38,704 nucleotides of DNA from Streptomyces regalis. Lineage in GTDB: Bacteria; Actinomycetota; Actinomycetes; Streptomycetales; Streptomycetaceae. Below are positions 1 through 7,474 of the stretch, in pieces. The DNA is taken from NCBI RefSeq assembly GCF_001509475.1, contig NZ_LLZG01000277.1, forward strand, positions 74,775 through 113,478. The letters run 5' to 3'. The notes below the pieces were generated by a model. The model was not told where the DNA came from and searched no databases. It saw nothing but the letters and a program-made list of their open reading frames with translations. The translations under genes were made by a program, and so were the position numbers. Positions within the stretch are counted from its first letter, which is position 1. Each line of letters starts with the position of its first letter.

Positions 1-137
1 CGACGGCGGCGGTGCCGAAGCTGATCGCGGAGACGTTGGAGGCGCAGAGCGCGGACATCGACACCGTCTCCGGTGCGACGATCACCAGTGACGGCTACAA
101 GGAGTCCCTCCAGGCCGCGATCGACGCGAAGGGCTGA
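1..137 (+). CDS. FMN-binding domain protein, C-terminal end (partial)
   Basis: The gene enters from the left edge; the reading frame begins at base 3 and stops at 135-137. The visible 44 residues contain DTVSGATITSDGY. This matches the conserved S-G-A-T-x-T-S end of FMN_bind domains (NqrC/RnfG type), where the threonine receives covalently attached FMN. The stop lies only 2 nt before the apbE start, so the pair is almost certainly cotranscribed: ApbE would flavinylate this protein. The N-terminus, any signal peptide and any membrane segment are outside the window. The family call is well supported by the motif and neighbour; the electron-transfer partner is unknown. Confidence 0.85.
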   Translation, partial: TAAVPKLIAETLEAQSADIDTVSGATITSDGYKESLQAAIDAKG

Positions 138-139
138 TC

Positions 140-889
140 ATGCACCGAGTCGAACACGTCATGGGGTTCCCGGTCTCGCTGCGGATCGACGACGAGCGCT
201 TCGACGAACGAGGCGCGGAGACCGCCGACGCCGTGTTCGCCTGGCTGCGCGAGGTCGACGCCCGGTTCAGCCCGTTCAAGGCCGACAGCGAGGTGTGCCG
301 GCTGGACCGGGGCGAGATCGCCCGAGGAGATGTCAGCGCGGACCTCGACGAGGTGCTGGGGCTGTGCGAGGAGTACCGACTCGCCACCGACGGCGCCTTC
401 GACGTACGGCTGCCGGGGCGCGGGCTGGATCCGTGCGCCGTGGTGAAGGGCTGGTCCGTACAGCGGGCCGCCGAGCTGCTGAAGGCGGCGGGAGCGCGGC
501 GCTTCGTCCTCAACGCCGGGGGCGACGTGGTCGCCTCCGGCGGGCCCTGGCGAGTGGGGGTACGGCACCCCGAGCAGGCCGACAAGGTGTGCACGGTGGC
601 CGAGCTCACCGACGGGGCGATCGCGACGTCCGCCCGCTACGAGCGCGGCGACCACATCATCGACGGCCGCACCGGACGTCCGGCGACGGGGCTGCTGTCC
701 CTCAGCGTCGTGGCGTCCACCCTGACCGTGGCGGACACGGTGGCCACGGCGGCCTTCGCCATGGGCGCGGACGGCGTCGCGTGGGCCGCCTCGCGGGAGG
801 GCTGCGAGGTGTTCGCGGTGGACGCCGAGCGGCGGGTCTTCCGTACGGAGGGCTTTCCGGTGGCTCGGGCGGAGACGCGGGCTGCGTAA
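140..889 (+). CDS. apbE: FAD:protein FMN transferase (ApbE family)
   Basis: ApbE enzymes transfer FMN from FAD to a threonine in FMN-binding domains. Visible family motifs are VKGW (102-105), NAGGD (125-129), ATSARYERG (162-170), HIIDGRTG (172-179, usually HIIDPRTG) and TVADTVATAAFAMG (196-209) with the metal-binding Asp/Thr region. At 249 residues it is short compared with the 300-350 of many ApbE proteins, and it has no evident signal peptide or lipobox. ATG at 140 follows the FMN-binding protein stop by 2 nt, which indicates translational coupling and identifies the likely substrate. No promoter of its own is visible. Confidence 0.93.
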   Translation: MHRVEHVMGFPVSLRIDDERFDERGAETADAVFAWLREVDARFSPFKADSEVCRLDRGEIARGDVSADLDEVLGLCEEYRLATDGAFDVRLPGRGLDPCAVVKGWSVQRAAELLKAAGARRFVLNAGGDVVASGGPWRVGVRHPEQADKVCTVAELTDGAIATSARYERGDHIIDGRTGRPATGLLSLSVVASTLTVADTVATAAFAMGADGVAWAASREGCEVFAVDAERRVFRTEGFPVARAETRAA

Positions 890-1017
890 AACGGCTCAAG
901 TGCCTGTTTTCGAAGTCCGGTGTGTGCGGTCTTGGGAGCAGAGGCTCTCTCTGGGACTGGCAGGCCGAAGCGTTGGGAGCTCCGCTCAGGATCGGCCCCG
1001 GTCCGACTCTGCTGTTC

Positions 1018-1029
1018 AGTAGGTGTTTT
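1018..1029 (+). repeat. left 12-bp terminal inverted repeat (candidate IS end)
   Basis: AGTAGGTGTTTT here is the exact reverse complement of AAAACACCTACT at 3251-3262. It lies just upstream of the transposase remnant, where the left end of an IS5-family element would be. If the true repeat starts at GGTGTTTT (1022), both outer flanks read TA, which could be a 2-bp target duplication. That is an inference. Confidence 0.5.
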
Positions 1030-1070
1030 TGATCCCTGGCCGCGAACTGGGTACGGCTGGATGATCTGGC

Positions 1071-1664
1071 TTGTGGGTGCCGGCGGGACGGCTCGGCGAT
1101 ATTGCCGGGAGTGCGGTGATCCGCTGCCGCAGACGATGGCGGCGGAGGCGGTGTTTTGCTCGGGTCGGGCGCCTCCACCGTCGGCCGCAACAGCCGTGGC
1201 TACGACGCCGCGAAGAAAATCAACGGCCGCAAGCGACATATCACCGTGGACACGCTGGGACTGCCGGTGATGATCACGGTGACGCCCGCCGACATCCAGG
1301 ACCGCGACGCCGCCCGCGACGTGTTCTGGCGGCTGCGCCTCACCCAGCCGCAGATCACCCAGGTCTGGGCCGACCGCGGCTATGCCGGCGAACTCGTGGA
1401 CTGGGCTCGCGACCGCCTCTGGCTCACCCTGCGCATCGTCTCCCGGCCCAAAGGCATCAAGGGCTTCGTCGTGCTGCCCCGTCGTTGGAAAGTAGAGCGC
1501 ACGATCGGCTGGTGCATGAACGCCCGCCGCAACGCACGGGACTACGAACGGCTGCGCACTCAGAAGCACACCTGAACTGGGCACTCATCATCCTTATGAC
1601 CAAGCGACTGACTCGCAAGAAGCCCACCCCCGGCTGGGCGAAGAAGCCGAAGCCCGACCGCTGA
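1071..1664 (+). pseudogene. IS5-family transposase remnant (truncated and frameshifted)
   Basis: The main surviving block (frame from 1156 to 1575) has the C-terminal DDE part of an IS5-type transposase: GYDAAKKINGRKRHITVDT, then VWADRGYAGELVDWAR with the second catalytic Asp, then WKVERTIGWCMNARRNARDY with the catalytic Glu. Around 1555-1560 the frame breaks. The expected tail (SEAHLNWALIILMTKRLTRK) continues in another frame to a stop at 1664, so a few bases were lost or gained there. The N-terminal helix-turn-helix region and the first catalytic Asp are missing or scrambled; the stretch 1071-1155 looks like degraded N-terminal coding sequence. The enzyme cannot be functional. Family call confident; exact IS name not assigned. 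Confidence 0.85.
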
Positions 1665-1714
1665 GCTGGCAGGACCGAGTTCGCCACTTCCCCTGACCTG
1701 TCGGCTCCCGCAGT

Positions 1715-3085
1715 GTGATGATCGAACCCGTGATCAGCAAGGGGACTAGACCAGCCGGACGCAGTGCGTGGATCGGGATAGCGGTGGCAGCGCTCCCGCT
1801 GTACCTGACCATGATCGCCGCCTCAGCTGGTGCTCTGGTCGACACCGCGCTGCTCGGCAACCACGCCACCGCCACCCTCGCGGCCTTCGCCGTCGCCATG
1901 GCCGTGTTCAGCCCCGCTACCGCAACGGTGGCGGGCGCGCTGCGCGGCGTGATGCCGTTTGTCACGCCAAGCAAGGAGAATCCTGACCGTCTCCTGCCCG
2001 TGGTGCGCAGCGGGACATGGCTCGCGATCACCGTCGGCGCCATCGCCGCGGTGGCTGTCGCGTCTGTTCCGCTGATCGGCAAAGCGGCCGGGGTTCCCCG
2101 CACCGCCCTCGATCAGCTGGGGATCTTCCCCCTTCTGCTGGCCGGCAGCGTGCTCGCCATCGCGGTCAGCTCGTCAGCCACGTCCGTCCTGGTGGCACTG
2201 GGCCAGTCAAAGTTGGTGATGCGGGCCGGACTCCTCGGCACCGCCGCATCCACCACGCTGTCCGTCCTTCTCGTGGGTGGTCCCGGCCCACTGCCCAGTT
2301 ACGGCCTGACCGGGGCAGGTATCGCCATGCTCGCCTCCAGCGTGATCAGCGCCTTTGTCAACCAGGTGGCCATCCGCCGCTCCACCGTGCTCAGCGGCCG
2401 CTCTTTGTTTCCGGGCCGGCCCAATGTGAAGCAGGTCTGGACATTGGGCACTGTGGGGATTCCGCTGGCCGGCACGGTACTCGTCAAGTTCGCGGTCCTG
2501 GGCGTATTGACCTTCGCGGCGGCCAGGATCGGGACGGACAGCGCCGCGGTGCACAGCGTCGGCATCTCCCTGGTCAACCTCATCTTCACAGCTGCGGTGG
2601 CGGTCGGCCAGGCCACCATCCCTCTGATCTCCGACTACGCAACGAAGCAGGACAGCGCGCGTGTCCGACGCAGCGTTCGCGCTGGGACGTGGCTGGCACT
2701 AGTCGTTGTGGGGTTCATCGCGGCAACGGTGATCGTCCTCAGTTCATGGGTCGTTCCGCTGTTCACCCAGGATGTCGATGTGCGGCCACAAATCACGGAC
2801 CTTCTGCCGCTGGTGCTGGCCGTGGTCGTCACCGACGCGCTGCAGGCAGTCGTCGGCTTCGGCCTCATCGGTCTCAAGCGCACCGTGCCGAGTTTCGTGT
2901 CGACCTTCATCTCCTACGGAGTCCTGGCCGTTATCGCCGCTTCGCTAGCCACAGCCGGAGGGCTTGCCGCCCTGTGGGCGGCTCTCGCCCTTGCCAACCT
3001 CCTCCAGGCAGTGAGCAAGGCCTACTCCTTTTACCGGCACAGCACATTCACCGAGAACCGCGAACACACACCAGCCGCCACGTGA
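1715..3085 (+). CDS. MATE-family efflux transporter
   Basis: A 456-residue, very hydrophobic protein with about 12 predicted membrane spans, the normal MATE length and topology. The first span carries ALPLYLTMIAASAGALVDTALLG, matching the MATE pattern in which a conserved Asp follows an initial membrane helix. The second half repeats the theme (GIPLAGTVLVKF, then AVGQATIPLISDY, compare the family motif A-x-x-V-G-x). It should export cationic or drug-like compounds using H+ or Na+. Start is GTG at 1715 or ATG at 1718; no strong ribosome binding site is visible. It lies between inverted repeats shared with the IS remnant upstream, and the IS-proximal location suggests acquisition. Substrate unknown. 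Confidence 0.85.
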   Translation: MMIEPVISKGTRPAGRSAWIGIAVAALPLYLTMIAASAGALVDTALLGNHATATLAAFAVAMAVFSPATATVAGALRGVMPFVTPSKENPDRLLPVVRSGTWLAITVGAIAAVAVASVPLIGKAAGVPRTALDQLGIFPLLLAGSVLAIAVSSSATSVLVALGQSKLVMRAGLLGTAASTTLSVLLVGGPGPLPSYGLTGAGIAMLASSVISAFVNQVAIRRSTVLSGRSLFPGRPNVKQVWTLGTVGIPLAGTVLVKFAVLGVLTFAAARIGTDSAAVHSVGISLVNLIFTAAVAVGQATIPLISDYATKQDSARVRRSVRAGTWLALVVVGFIAATVIVLSSWVVPLFTQDVDVRPQITDLLPLVLAVVVTDALQAVVGFGLIGLKRTVPSFVSTFISYGVLAVIAASLATAGGLAALWAALALANLLQAVSKAYSFYRHSTFTENREHTPAAT

Positions 3086-3250
3086 GAGAGGCACCGGCCG
3101 GCGCTGTGCTCCGTCCTCGACAGCAGTCGACGACCCCGCGGCGACGAACGCACGGAACCGTCTGACTGAAGTACGAGGTAGCTCAGGCTATCTGGATGCG
3201 CTCAAGCCAGGCCGCCACCTGCCAATGAGTTCTAACCCGGTGTCAAGTTC

Positions 3251-3262
3251 AAAACACCTACT
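3251..3262 (+). repeat. right 12-bp terminal inverted repeat (candidate IS end)
   Basis: AAAACACCTACT, the exact inverse of 1018-1029. It lies in the 371-bp gap between the MATE and MarR genes. The rest of that gap (3086-3418) shows nothing else I can support. Confidence 0.5.
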
Positions 3263-3418
3263 CAGCGGCCTGCGGTCCTCACCCACTGGGGTGTCTTGTA
3301 GCGCTCTCGTGCGACTGGTGCGGCTGAACCGTCGACTGCCTACGAAGGCCCCGGTCTCGTTGTCGTCTCTCTGGCGCTGTCCGGCTCGCGTCTTCTGCAG
3401 CGCCTCTGCACGGAAAAT

Positions 3419-3456
3419 GGTTGTGCGGTCGAACCTTCTGGTTGTACGGTCGAACC
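3419..3456 (+). promoter_or_regulatory. duplicated operator over a leaderless marR promoter
   Basis: Two 17-bp copies, GGTTGTGCGGTCGAACC (3419-3435) and GGTTGTACGGTCGAACC (3440-3456), differ by one base and repeat every 21 bp, about two helical turns. Each is an imperfect palindrome with GGTT/AACC arms. A promoter fits inside: TTGTGC (3421-3426), 18-bp spacer, TACGGT (3445-3450). This would start the mRNA at or next to the A of the marR ATG (3457), giving a leaderless message. MarR repressors bind palindromes over their own promoters, so autoregulation is the natural reading. Confidence 0.7.
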
Positions 3457-3909
3457 ATGTTCAGGGATCAAAGGGCTGATGACCCGGCCGTCCTCCAGGA
3501 GGCGCTGGGAAGCTTCGTTCGCGCCTTCGGGCTGCACCAGCCGGAAACAACCCCTTGTGGCCAGCCGATCTCGGTCTCCGAGGCACATGCCTTGGGCGAG
3601 CTGGCGCAGGAGGGCGGCGAGCTGCGGCAGGTCGAACTCACCCGTCGGCTGCGGCTGCAGAAGAGCACGGTGAGTCGGCTGGTAGGTCAGATGTCCGCCC
3701 GTGGCTGGGTGGAACGCGCCCCGGCTCCCGACGACGGGCGCGGCGTTGTCCTGCGGCTCACTCCTTCGGGGAGGCGCGCGGCGCAGAACCTGGCGGAAGC
3801 GCGACGGGAGCGGTTCTCCCGGCTGCTCAGTTCGATCCCGGCCCATGAAAGAGCGGGCGTACTTCACGCCCTCGATGTGATGGTGGAGGCAATGGATGAA
3901 GAGCAGTAG
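3457..3909 (+). CDS. MarR-family transcriptional regulator
   Basis: A 150-residue winged-helix protein. LRQVELTRRLRLQKSTVSRLVGQMSARGW forms the helix-turn-helix with recognition helix around residues 60-82. DDGRGVVLRLTPSGR is the beta-wing with the conserved D-x-R pattern. Flanking helices would form the dimer interface. ATG 3457 is chosen because the preceding bases are operator and promoter sequence and contain no ribosome binding site. The gene overlaps the next one by 14 nt. It probably represses itself and the downstream exported protein and MFS genes from the duplicated operator. The inducing ligand is unknown. Confidence 0.88.
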   Translation: MFRDQRADDPAVLQEALGSFVRAFGLHQPETTPCGQPISVSEAHALGELAQEGGELRQVELTRRLRLQKSTVSRLVGQMSARGWVERAPAPDDGRGVVLRLTPSGRRAAQNLAEARRERFSRLLSSIPAHERAGVLHALDVMVEAMDEEQ

Positions 3910-4423
3910 GCGCCGGGCCCTGGTCGCGGGCGCGGGCGTGGTGATCGCCGGCGCGGTGACGGCTGTCGCCCTGGTGGCGGGCGGCTCGCGGCAGGACCTG
4001 GGCGAGGGCCGGACCGAGCGGCAGGCGTTAGTGGCCGAGCGGGGCAAGACCGTGATGCCCTTCGACCTGGAGCAGACCACCCACCGCTTTACCCCCACGG
4101 CGACGGGCGGCGTCCAGGATGTCGTGGCCGACCAGCGCGGCGATGCCGAGCAGATCGACCTGATACGTACTCACCTGCGCAAGGAGGCCGAGGCGTTCAG
4201 CCGCGGGGACTTCGCCGACCCCGCCCGGATCCACGGCGCCGACATGCCCGGCCTCGCCGAACTACGAGAGGGGCATGACCGTATCGAGGTGCGCTACGAG
4301 GACCGGGCCGACGGGGCCACCCTGACCTACACCACCAAGGATTCCGCGCTGGTGGACGCCCTGCACGAGTGGTTCGAAGCGCAGCTCGGCGACCACGGCG
4401 CGCACGCCGAGTCCGGCCATTGA
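3896..4423 (+). CDS. small membrane-anchored or exported protein of unknown function, TTA codon
   Basis: A 175-residue protein whose N-terminus (SSRRRALVAGAGVVIAG) is an arginine-rich signal or anchor helix (about 5-28), followed by a hydrophilic domain. The segment MPFDLEQTTHRFTPTATGG and the later HGADMPGL resemble a conserved actinobacterial family that I recall being labelled aspartate carbamoyltransferase in some genomes. The protein is half that enzyme's size, is exported, and shows none of its active-site motifs, so I reject that name. ATG 3896 has GGAGG at 3885-3889 inside marR and overlaps it by 14 nt, so translation is coupled. Leucine 45 is encoded by TTA (4028-4030), the rare codon read by bldA tRNA in Streptomyces, which implies developmental control. 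Confidence 0.75.
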   Translation: MKSSRRRALVAGAGVVIAGAVTAVALVAGGSRQDLGEGRTERQALVAERGKTVMPFDLEQTTHRFTPTATGGVQDVVADQRGDAEQIDLIRTHLRKEAEAFSRGDFADPARIHGADMPGLAELREGHDRIEVRYEDRADGATLTYTTKDSALVDALHEWFEAQLGDHGAHAESGH

Positions 4424-4460
4424 TGCGAAGAGGGGAAGGGGACAAGGGCGCGGCAGCGCG

Positions 4461-4860
4461 ATGACCGACATCACCACCGCGTCCCCGCCCGTGCTCGCCC
4501 GGGTGCTGATCGTCGGCTCCGGCATCATGAGCCTGGCCAACTCGGTCACCGTGCCCTTCCTGGCTGTGTTCCTTCGCAAGGAACTCGGGCTCCAGCCGGG
4601 CATGATCGGCTTCATCATCGGTTCGTCGGTGTTCTTCTCGATCTTCGCCGGGTTCGTCGGAGGTTCGCTCTCCGACCTTCTCGGCCGGACCCGGCTGCTG
4701 CTGATTTCCCTGCTCCATGTTCCTCGGTGTCGGCTCGTTCGCCCTGGCCAGCGTGGTCATCTACCTGCTCGTCGGCCGACGGATCCCCGGACTGGCCGCC
4801 CCCGCACCGGAACGCACTGCGGAGCGGCCGAAGGAGGAGCATGCCGATGATGTGGCGTGA
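4461..4860 (+). pseudogene. MFS transporter gene with internal deletion
   Basis: The first 85 or so residues are a typical MFS N-terminus: two membrane helices and the motif A loop GGSLSDLLGRTRLL. At about 4716 the frame changes. From 4717 another frame reads MFLGVGSFALASVVIYLLVG, a convincing final membrane helix, followed by a charged tail ending at 4860. The central roughly ten helices are absent. The simplest reading is one deletion joining codon ~85 to the last helix, out of frame. It was probably the MarR target: it starts 37 nt after the preceding gene. It cannot make a working transporter. Confidence 0.8.
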
Positions 4861-4901
4861 GCGGGGACGACGACTGCCGGTGCTGCCCAGCCGGCGGTTA
4901 G

Positions 4902-5045
4902 ATGTGCGCGGACAACGAGAACGACACCTCCTTCACCACCATCACCGGCGTGCACTGGTGGAAGGACGGCGAGGCGGTGCAGGTGGCGACGAGCACCAAG
5001 GTCTTCCCGCGGCTGGCGGAGCTGCTGGACGCGGTGCCCGAATGA
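4902..5045 (+). pseudogene. C-terminal fragment of an unidentified gene
   Basis: An open stretch of 47 residues ending at 5045 contains TGVHWWKDGEAVQVATSTKV and VFPRLAELLDAVPE. The composition (WW, charged loop, C-terminal amphipathic helix) looks like the end of a real protein rather than a chance frame, but I do not recognise the family. There is no ribosome binding site before the first ATG, and the N-terminal part seems lost in the same region of decay as the MFS gene. The terminator hairpin begins within its stop codon, which supports this having been a true gene end. Confidence 0.4.
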
Positions 5046-5076
5046 CGCCCTCGGCGTCGCGCACGCCGAGGGCGTC
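5044..5076. terminator. bidirectional terminator hairpin
   Basis: A perfect 14-bp inverted repeat, GACGCCCTCGGCGT (5044-5057) and ACGCCGAGGGCGTC (5063-5076), with a 5-nt loop CGCGC. It starts inside the stop codon of the upstream fragment and lies 24 bp from the end of the convergent glycosyltransferase gene. No U-tract follows, as is common in high-GC actinobacteria. Confidence 0.85.
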
Positions 5077-5099
5077 GTGTCGTAGGGGGGACCGGTGGT

Positions 5100-7190
5100 T
5101 CAGCTGACGTCGGAGGCGTCCAGGCGGTACAGCCCGCTGTAGTCGCTCACCGCGGTGCCGTTCTTCTTGACCCAGGTCGAGATCTCGGAGTTCGAGGAGC
5201 CCTGACCGCTGTCGCTGATCACGATGTAGTGCAACGTGCCCGCCTTCACCAGGCTCTTGAGCTTGGCGAGCGTCATCGCGTCGTCCGTGCCGGACCAGCC
5301 GCCCATGGAGATCACCGGCTCACCGGACTCCAGGATGATCGAGGAGGCGGTCTGGTCGGTGGCCACCGCGACCAGCCAGGTGGCGCCGTCCTGGTTCTTC
5401 TTCAGGTACGTGATCATCCCGGAGGTGACCTGGGTGCCGCCCATGCCCCCGGCGGTTCGACCGCTTTGCGACTGGTCGGCGCCCTCGGCGCCCTCGGTGT
5501 CGGTGCTTCCGGTGCCGGTCGGTGGCTGCCCCATGGCCTGGCCGTTGGAGCTGCCGGCCCCGCTCGGCGCGCCGCCGCTCGGACGCCGGCCGCCGCCCAT
5601 GCCACCGCCGGTGTTCGGCCCGGCCGTCGGGTTGGTGCCGTTGCTGCTCGCGGTCGTCCCCGCCGACACCGAGTACGCGGCGGGACCGGCCAGCAGGGCC
5701 ACGACCGCCGCCAGCGCCGCGAGCCCGATCAGCCGCCGCCGCTTGGTGAACCGCCCGACCAGCAGCCCGAGCACGGCCGCAGTGCCTGCCACACCGGCCA
5801 CCACCTGGGCGACCGTGTACAGCGTTCCGGAGCCGGAGACCCGCTGGAACAGCACGACCGCCCACACGGTGCTCGCAGCGATCGCACCCGGCAGCACCCA
5901 ACCCCTGCCCCCCGCTCGGCTTCGCTCGAGCGGGGGGACCCCCATCGCCGCCGAACCCTCGACGAACGCCCGGTACAGCATCACGGCACCGATACCGGCC
6001 AGGGCCGCGATCCCCGGCGCCATGGCGGTGACGTAGTAGGGATGGAAGGTGCCCTCGGCGAGGGCGAAAGTCAGGTAGTGCAGCACGAACCAGCCGCCCC
6101 ACAGCATGAGCGCCGCACGCTTGCCGTCGGTCCTGGGCGCCCGCCCGCGCAGCACGAGCCCGCCCACGAGTGCGACCAGCGCGAACGGGATCAGCCAGGA
6201 GATCTGCCCGCCCATGACCTCGTTGAACATCCGGTACAGGCCGGCCTCGCCGCCGAAGCTCGCGCCGTTGCCCTGCGAGCCCACCGACGAACTCGCCCCG
6301 AAGATACGGCCGAAGCCGTTGTAGCCGATGACGAGATCCCAGACGGTGTTGTCGGTGGAGCCGCCGATGTACGGACGCGACGAGGCGGGGATCAGATCGA
6401 CGATCACCATCCACCAGGCGCTGCTCACCACCAACGCGACCGTGCCGACGGCGAGATTGCGGAGCCGCCGGCCCAGGGAGGCGTTCGCGGCCCACAGGTA
6501 CACCAGGAAGAACACGGGCAGGACGACGTACGCCTGCATCATCTTCGTGTTGAACGCGACGCCGATCGCGACGCCGGACCACACCAGTGGCATCAGCCGT
6601 CCGGTGCGCACGGCCTTCGTCAGCGCGGCGGCGCCGAGCAGCATCAGGAAGACCAGGATCGGGTCGGGGTTGGTGTCGCGGCTGATGGCGACCGTGATCG
6701 GGGTGAGGGTCAGCGCGAGGGCGGCGATCGTGCCCGCCACCACCCCGAAGTCCCGCTTGACCATCCGGTACAGCAGCGCCACCGAGCCGACGCCCACCGC
6801 GACCATCGGCAGCATCAACTGCCAGGTGCCATAGCCGAAGGCGCGGGCCGACAGGCCCATCACCCACAGCGCGAACGGCGGTTTGTCGACGGTGATGAAG
6901 CTGCCGGCGTCCAGCGCGCCGAAGAAGAACGCCTTCCAGCTCTTGGTGCCGCTGTAGACGGCCGCGTTGTAGAAGGTGTTGCCGGTGACGGAGGAGAGGT
7001 TCCAGGCGTACAGGGCGGTGGCCAGGAGCAGGATCGCCCACAGGGCGGGGCGGGCCCAGCGCGGGTCCTCGGGTGTGCCGGTCAGCAGCCTGCGTGCACG
7101 GGCGGCGAGGCCGCCGCCGGCCGGCGGTTCGGCGCGGTGCCGGGGTCCGCCGTCATGGACGGGCGCGGGGGGTGGGGCGAGGGTCGTCAT
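5100..7190 (-). CDS. ArnT/PMT-like membrane glycosyltransferase (GT39-type)
   Basis: A 696-residue polytopic protein with about 12 predicted membrane helices. Early signature segments are NLSSVTGNTFYNAAVYSGT and GSFITVDKPPFALWVMGLS; the acidic loop after helix 1 and the DKPP region are typical of PMT_2/ArnT enzymes. These move a sugar from a polyprenyl-phosphate donor to a protein, lipid or glycan on the outer face of the membrane. After the last helix comes a Gly/Ser-rich linker (about 515-590) and a soluble extracellular domain (VTSGMITYLKKNQDGATW onward). A dispersed palindromic repeat (5908-5944) adds about 13 residues (VPPLERSRAGG) near residue 420 between helices. ATG 7190 has GGAG upstream. 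Acceptor unknown. Confidence 0.85.
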   Translation of the reverse strand: MTTLAPPPAPVHDGGPRHRAEPPAGGGLAARARRLLTGTPEDPRWARPALWAILLLATALYAWNLSSVTGNTFYNAAVYSGTKSWKAFFFGALDAGSFITVDKPPFALWVMGLSARAFGYGTWQLMLPMVAVGVGSVALLYRMVKRDFGVVAGTIAALALTLTPITVAISRDTNPDPILVFLMLLGAAALTKAVRTGRLMPLVWSGVAIGVAFNTKMMQAYVVLPVFFLVYLWAANASLGRRLRNLAVGTVALVVSSAWWMVIVDLIPASSRPYIGGSTDNTVWDLVIGYNGFGRIFGASSSVGSQGNGASFGGEAGLYRMFNEVMGGQISWLIPFALVALVGGLVLRGRAPRTDGKRAALMLWGGWFVLHYLTFALAEGTFHPYYVTAMAPGIAALAGIGAVMLYRAFVEGSAAMGVPPLERSRAGGRGWVLPGAIAASTVWAVVLFQRVSGSGTLYTVAQVVAGVAGTAAVLGLLVGRFTKRRRLIGLAALAAVVALLAGPAAYSVSAGTTASSNGTNPTAGPNTGGGMGGGRRPSGGAPSGAGSSNGQAMGQPPTGTGSTDTEGAEGADQSQSGRTAGGMGGTQVTSGMITYLKKNQDGATWLVAVATDQTASSIILESGEPVISMGGWSGTDDAMTLAKLKSLVKAGTLHYIVISDSGQGSSNSEISTWVKKNGTAVSDYSGLYRLDASDVS
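5908..5944 (-). repeat. dispersed palindromic repeat, copy A (inside glycosyltransferase gene)
   Basis: A GC-rich inverted repeat with CCCCCCGCTCGG and CGAGCGGGGGGACC arms around a TTCGCT centre. It closely matches copy C (36173-36213) in inverse orientation and is related to copy B (10761-10794). It is in-frame with the host gene. I recall similar sequences as abundant in Streptomyces genomes but know no accepted name. Confidence 0.75.
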
Positions 7191-7474
7191 GACGCGTACT
7201 CCAGGTGGGTGTTCGCCCCGACGGGCAGGACAGCGGCGGTGGTTCGGACGGCCGGTACCTGCGGGGTGCGGGTCCGGCGTTCATGCCGCTGACGATCGAG
7301 GCCGCTTCTGGGGGATCGCTGAGGCGCTTCTGAGGGAAGGGTGAGAATCAGCGGACTCACAGGGTGCGCACAGAACAGTGCTGACCGGCGCCGAGGAACC
7401 GGCCCACGAAGGCCCGAAACACAAGAGGTCTAGACTCGGCCGGACGGCCCCACACCCGAAGGGTATTCGGCGTT

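Larger units (their letters stand above)
1018..3262 (+). mobile_element. candidate decayed IS5-family element carrying a MATE gene
   Basis: A 12-bp inverted repeat pair (1018-1029 and 3251-3262) encloses a damaged IS5-type transposase and an intact MATE transporter gene. Ordinary IS5-family elements are roughly 0.8-1.2 kb with the right end close to the transposase stop. Here the matching right end lies 165 bp beyond the MATE stop, making the unit about 2.2 kb. This resembles an IS with a passenger gene, or a MATE gene trapped between remnants of two IS copies. The transposase is broken, so the unit would need help to move. Based on short repeats only. Confidence 0.4.

Noticed and set aside
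3419..3456. tRNA-like TCGAACC elements
   Set aside because: The two GGTCGAACC stretches are parts of the operator repeats. No cloverleaf can be formed around them, and I found no tRNA or rRNA gene in the window.
3896..4423. Aspartate carbamoyltransferase
   Set aside because: Similar small proteins have carried that name, but this product is short, has an export signal or anchor and lacks carbamoyltransferase motifs.
7431..7436. TAGACT as a -10 box for the opuC operon
   Set aside because: The hexamer fits, but no acceptable -35 lies 16-19 bp upstream, so I do not annotate a promoter.
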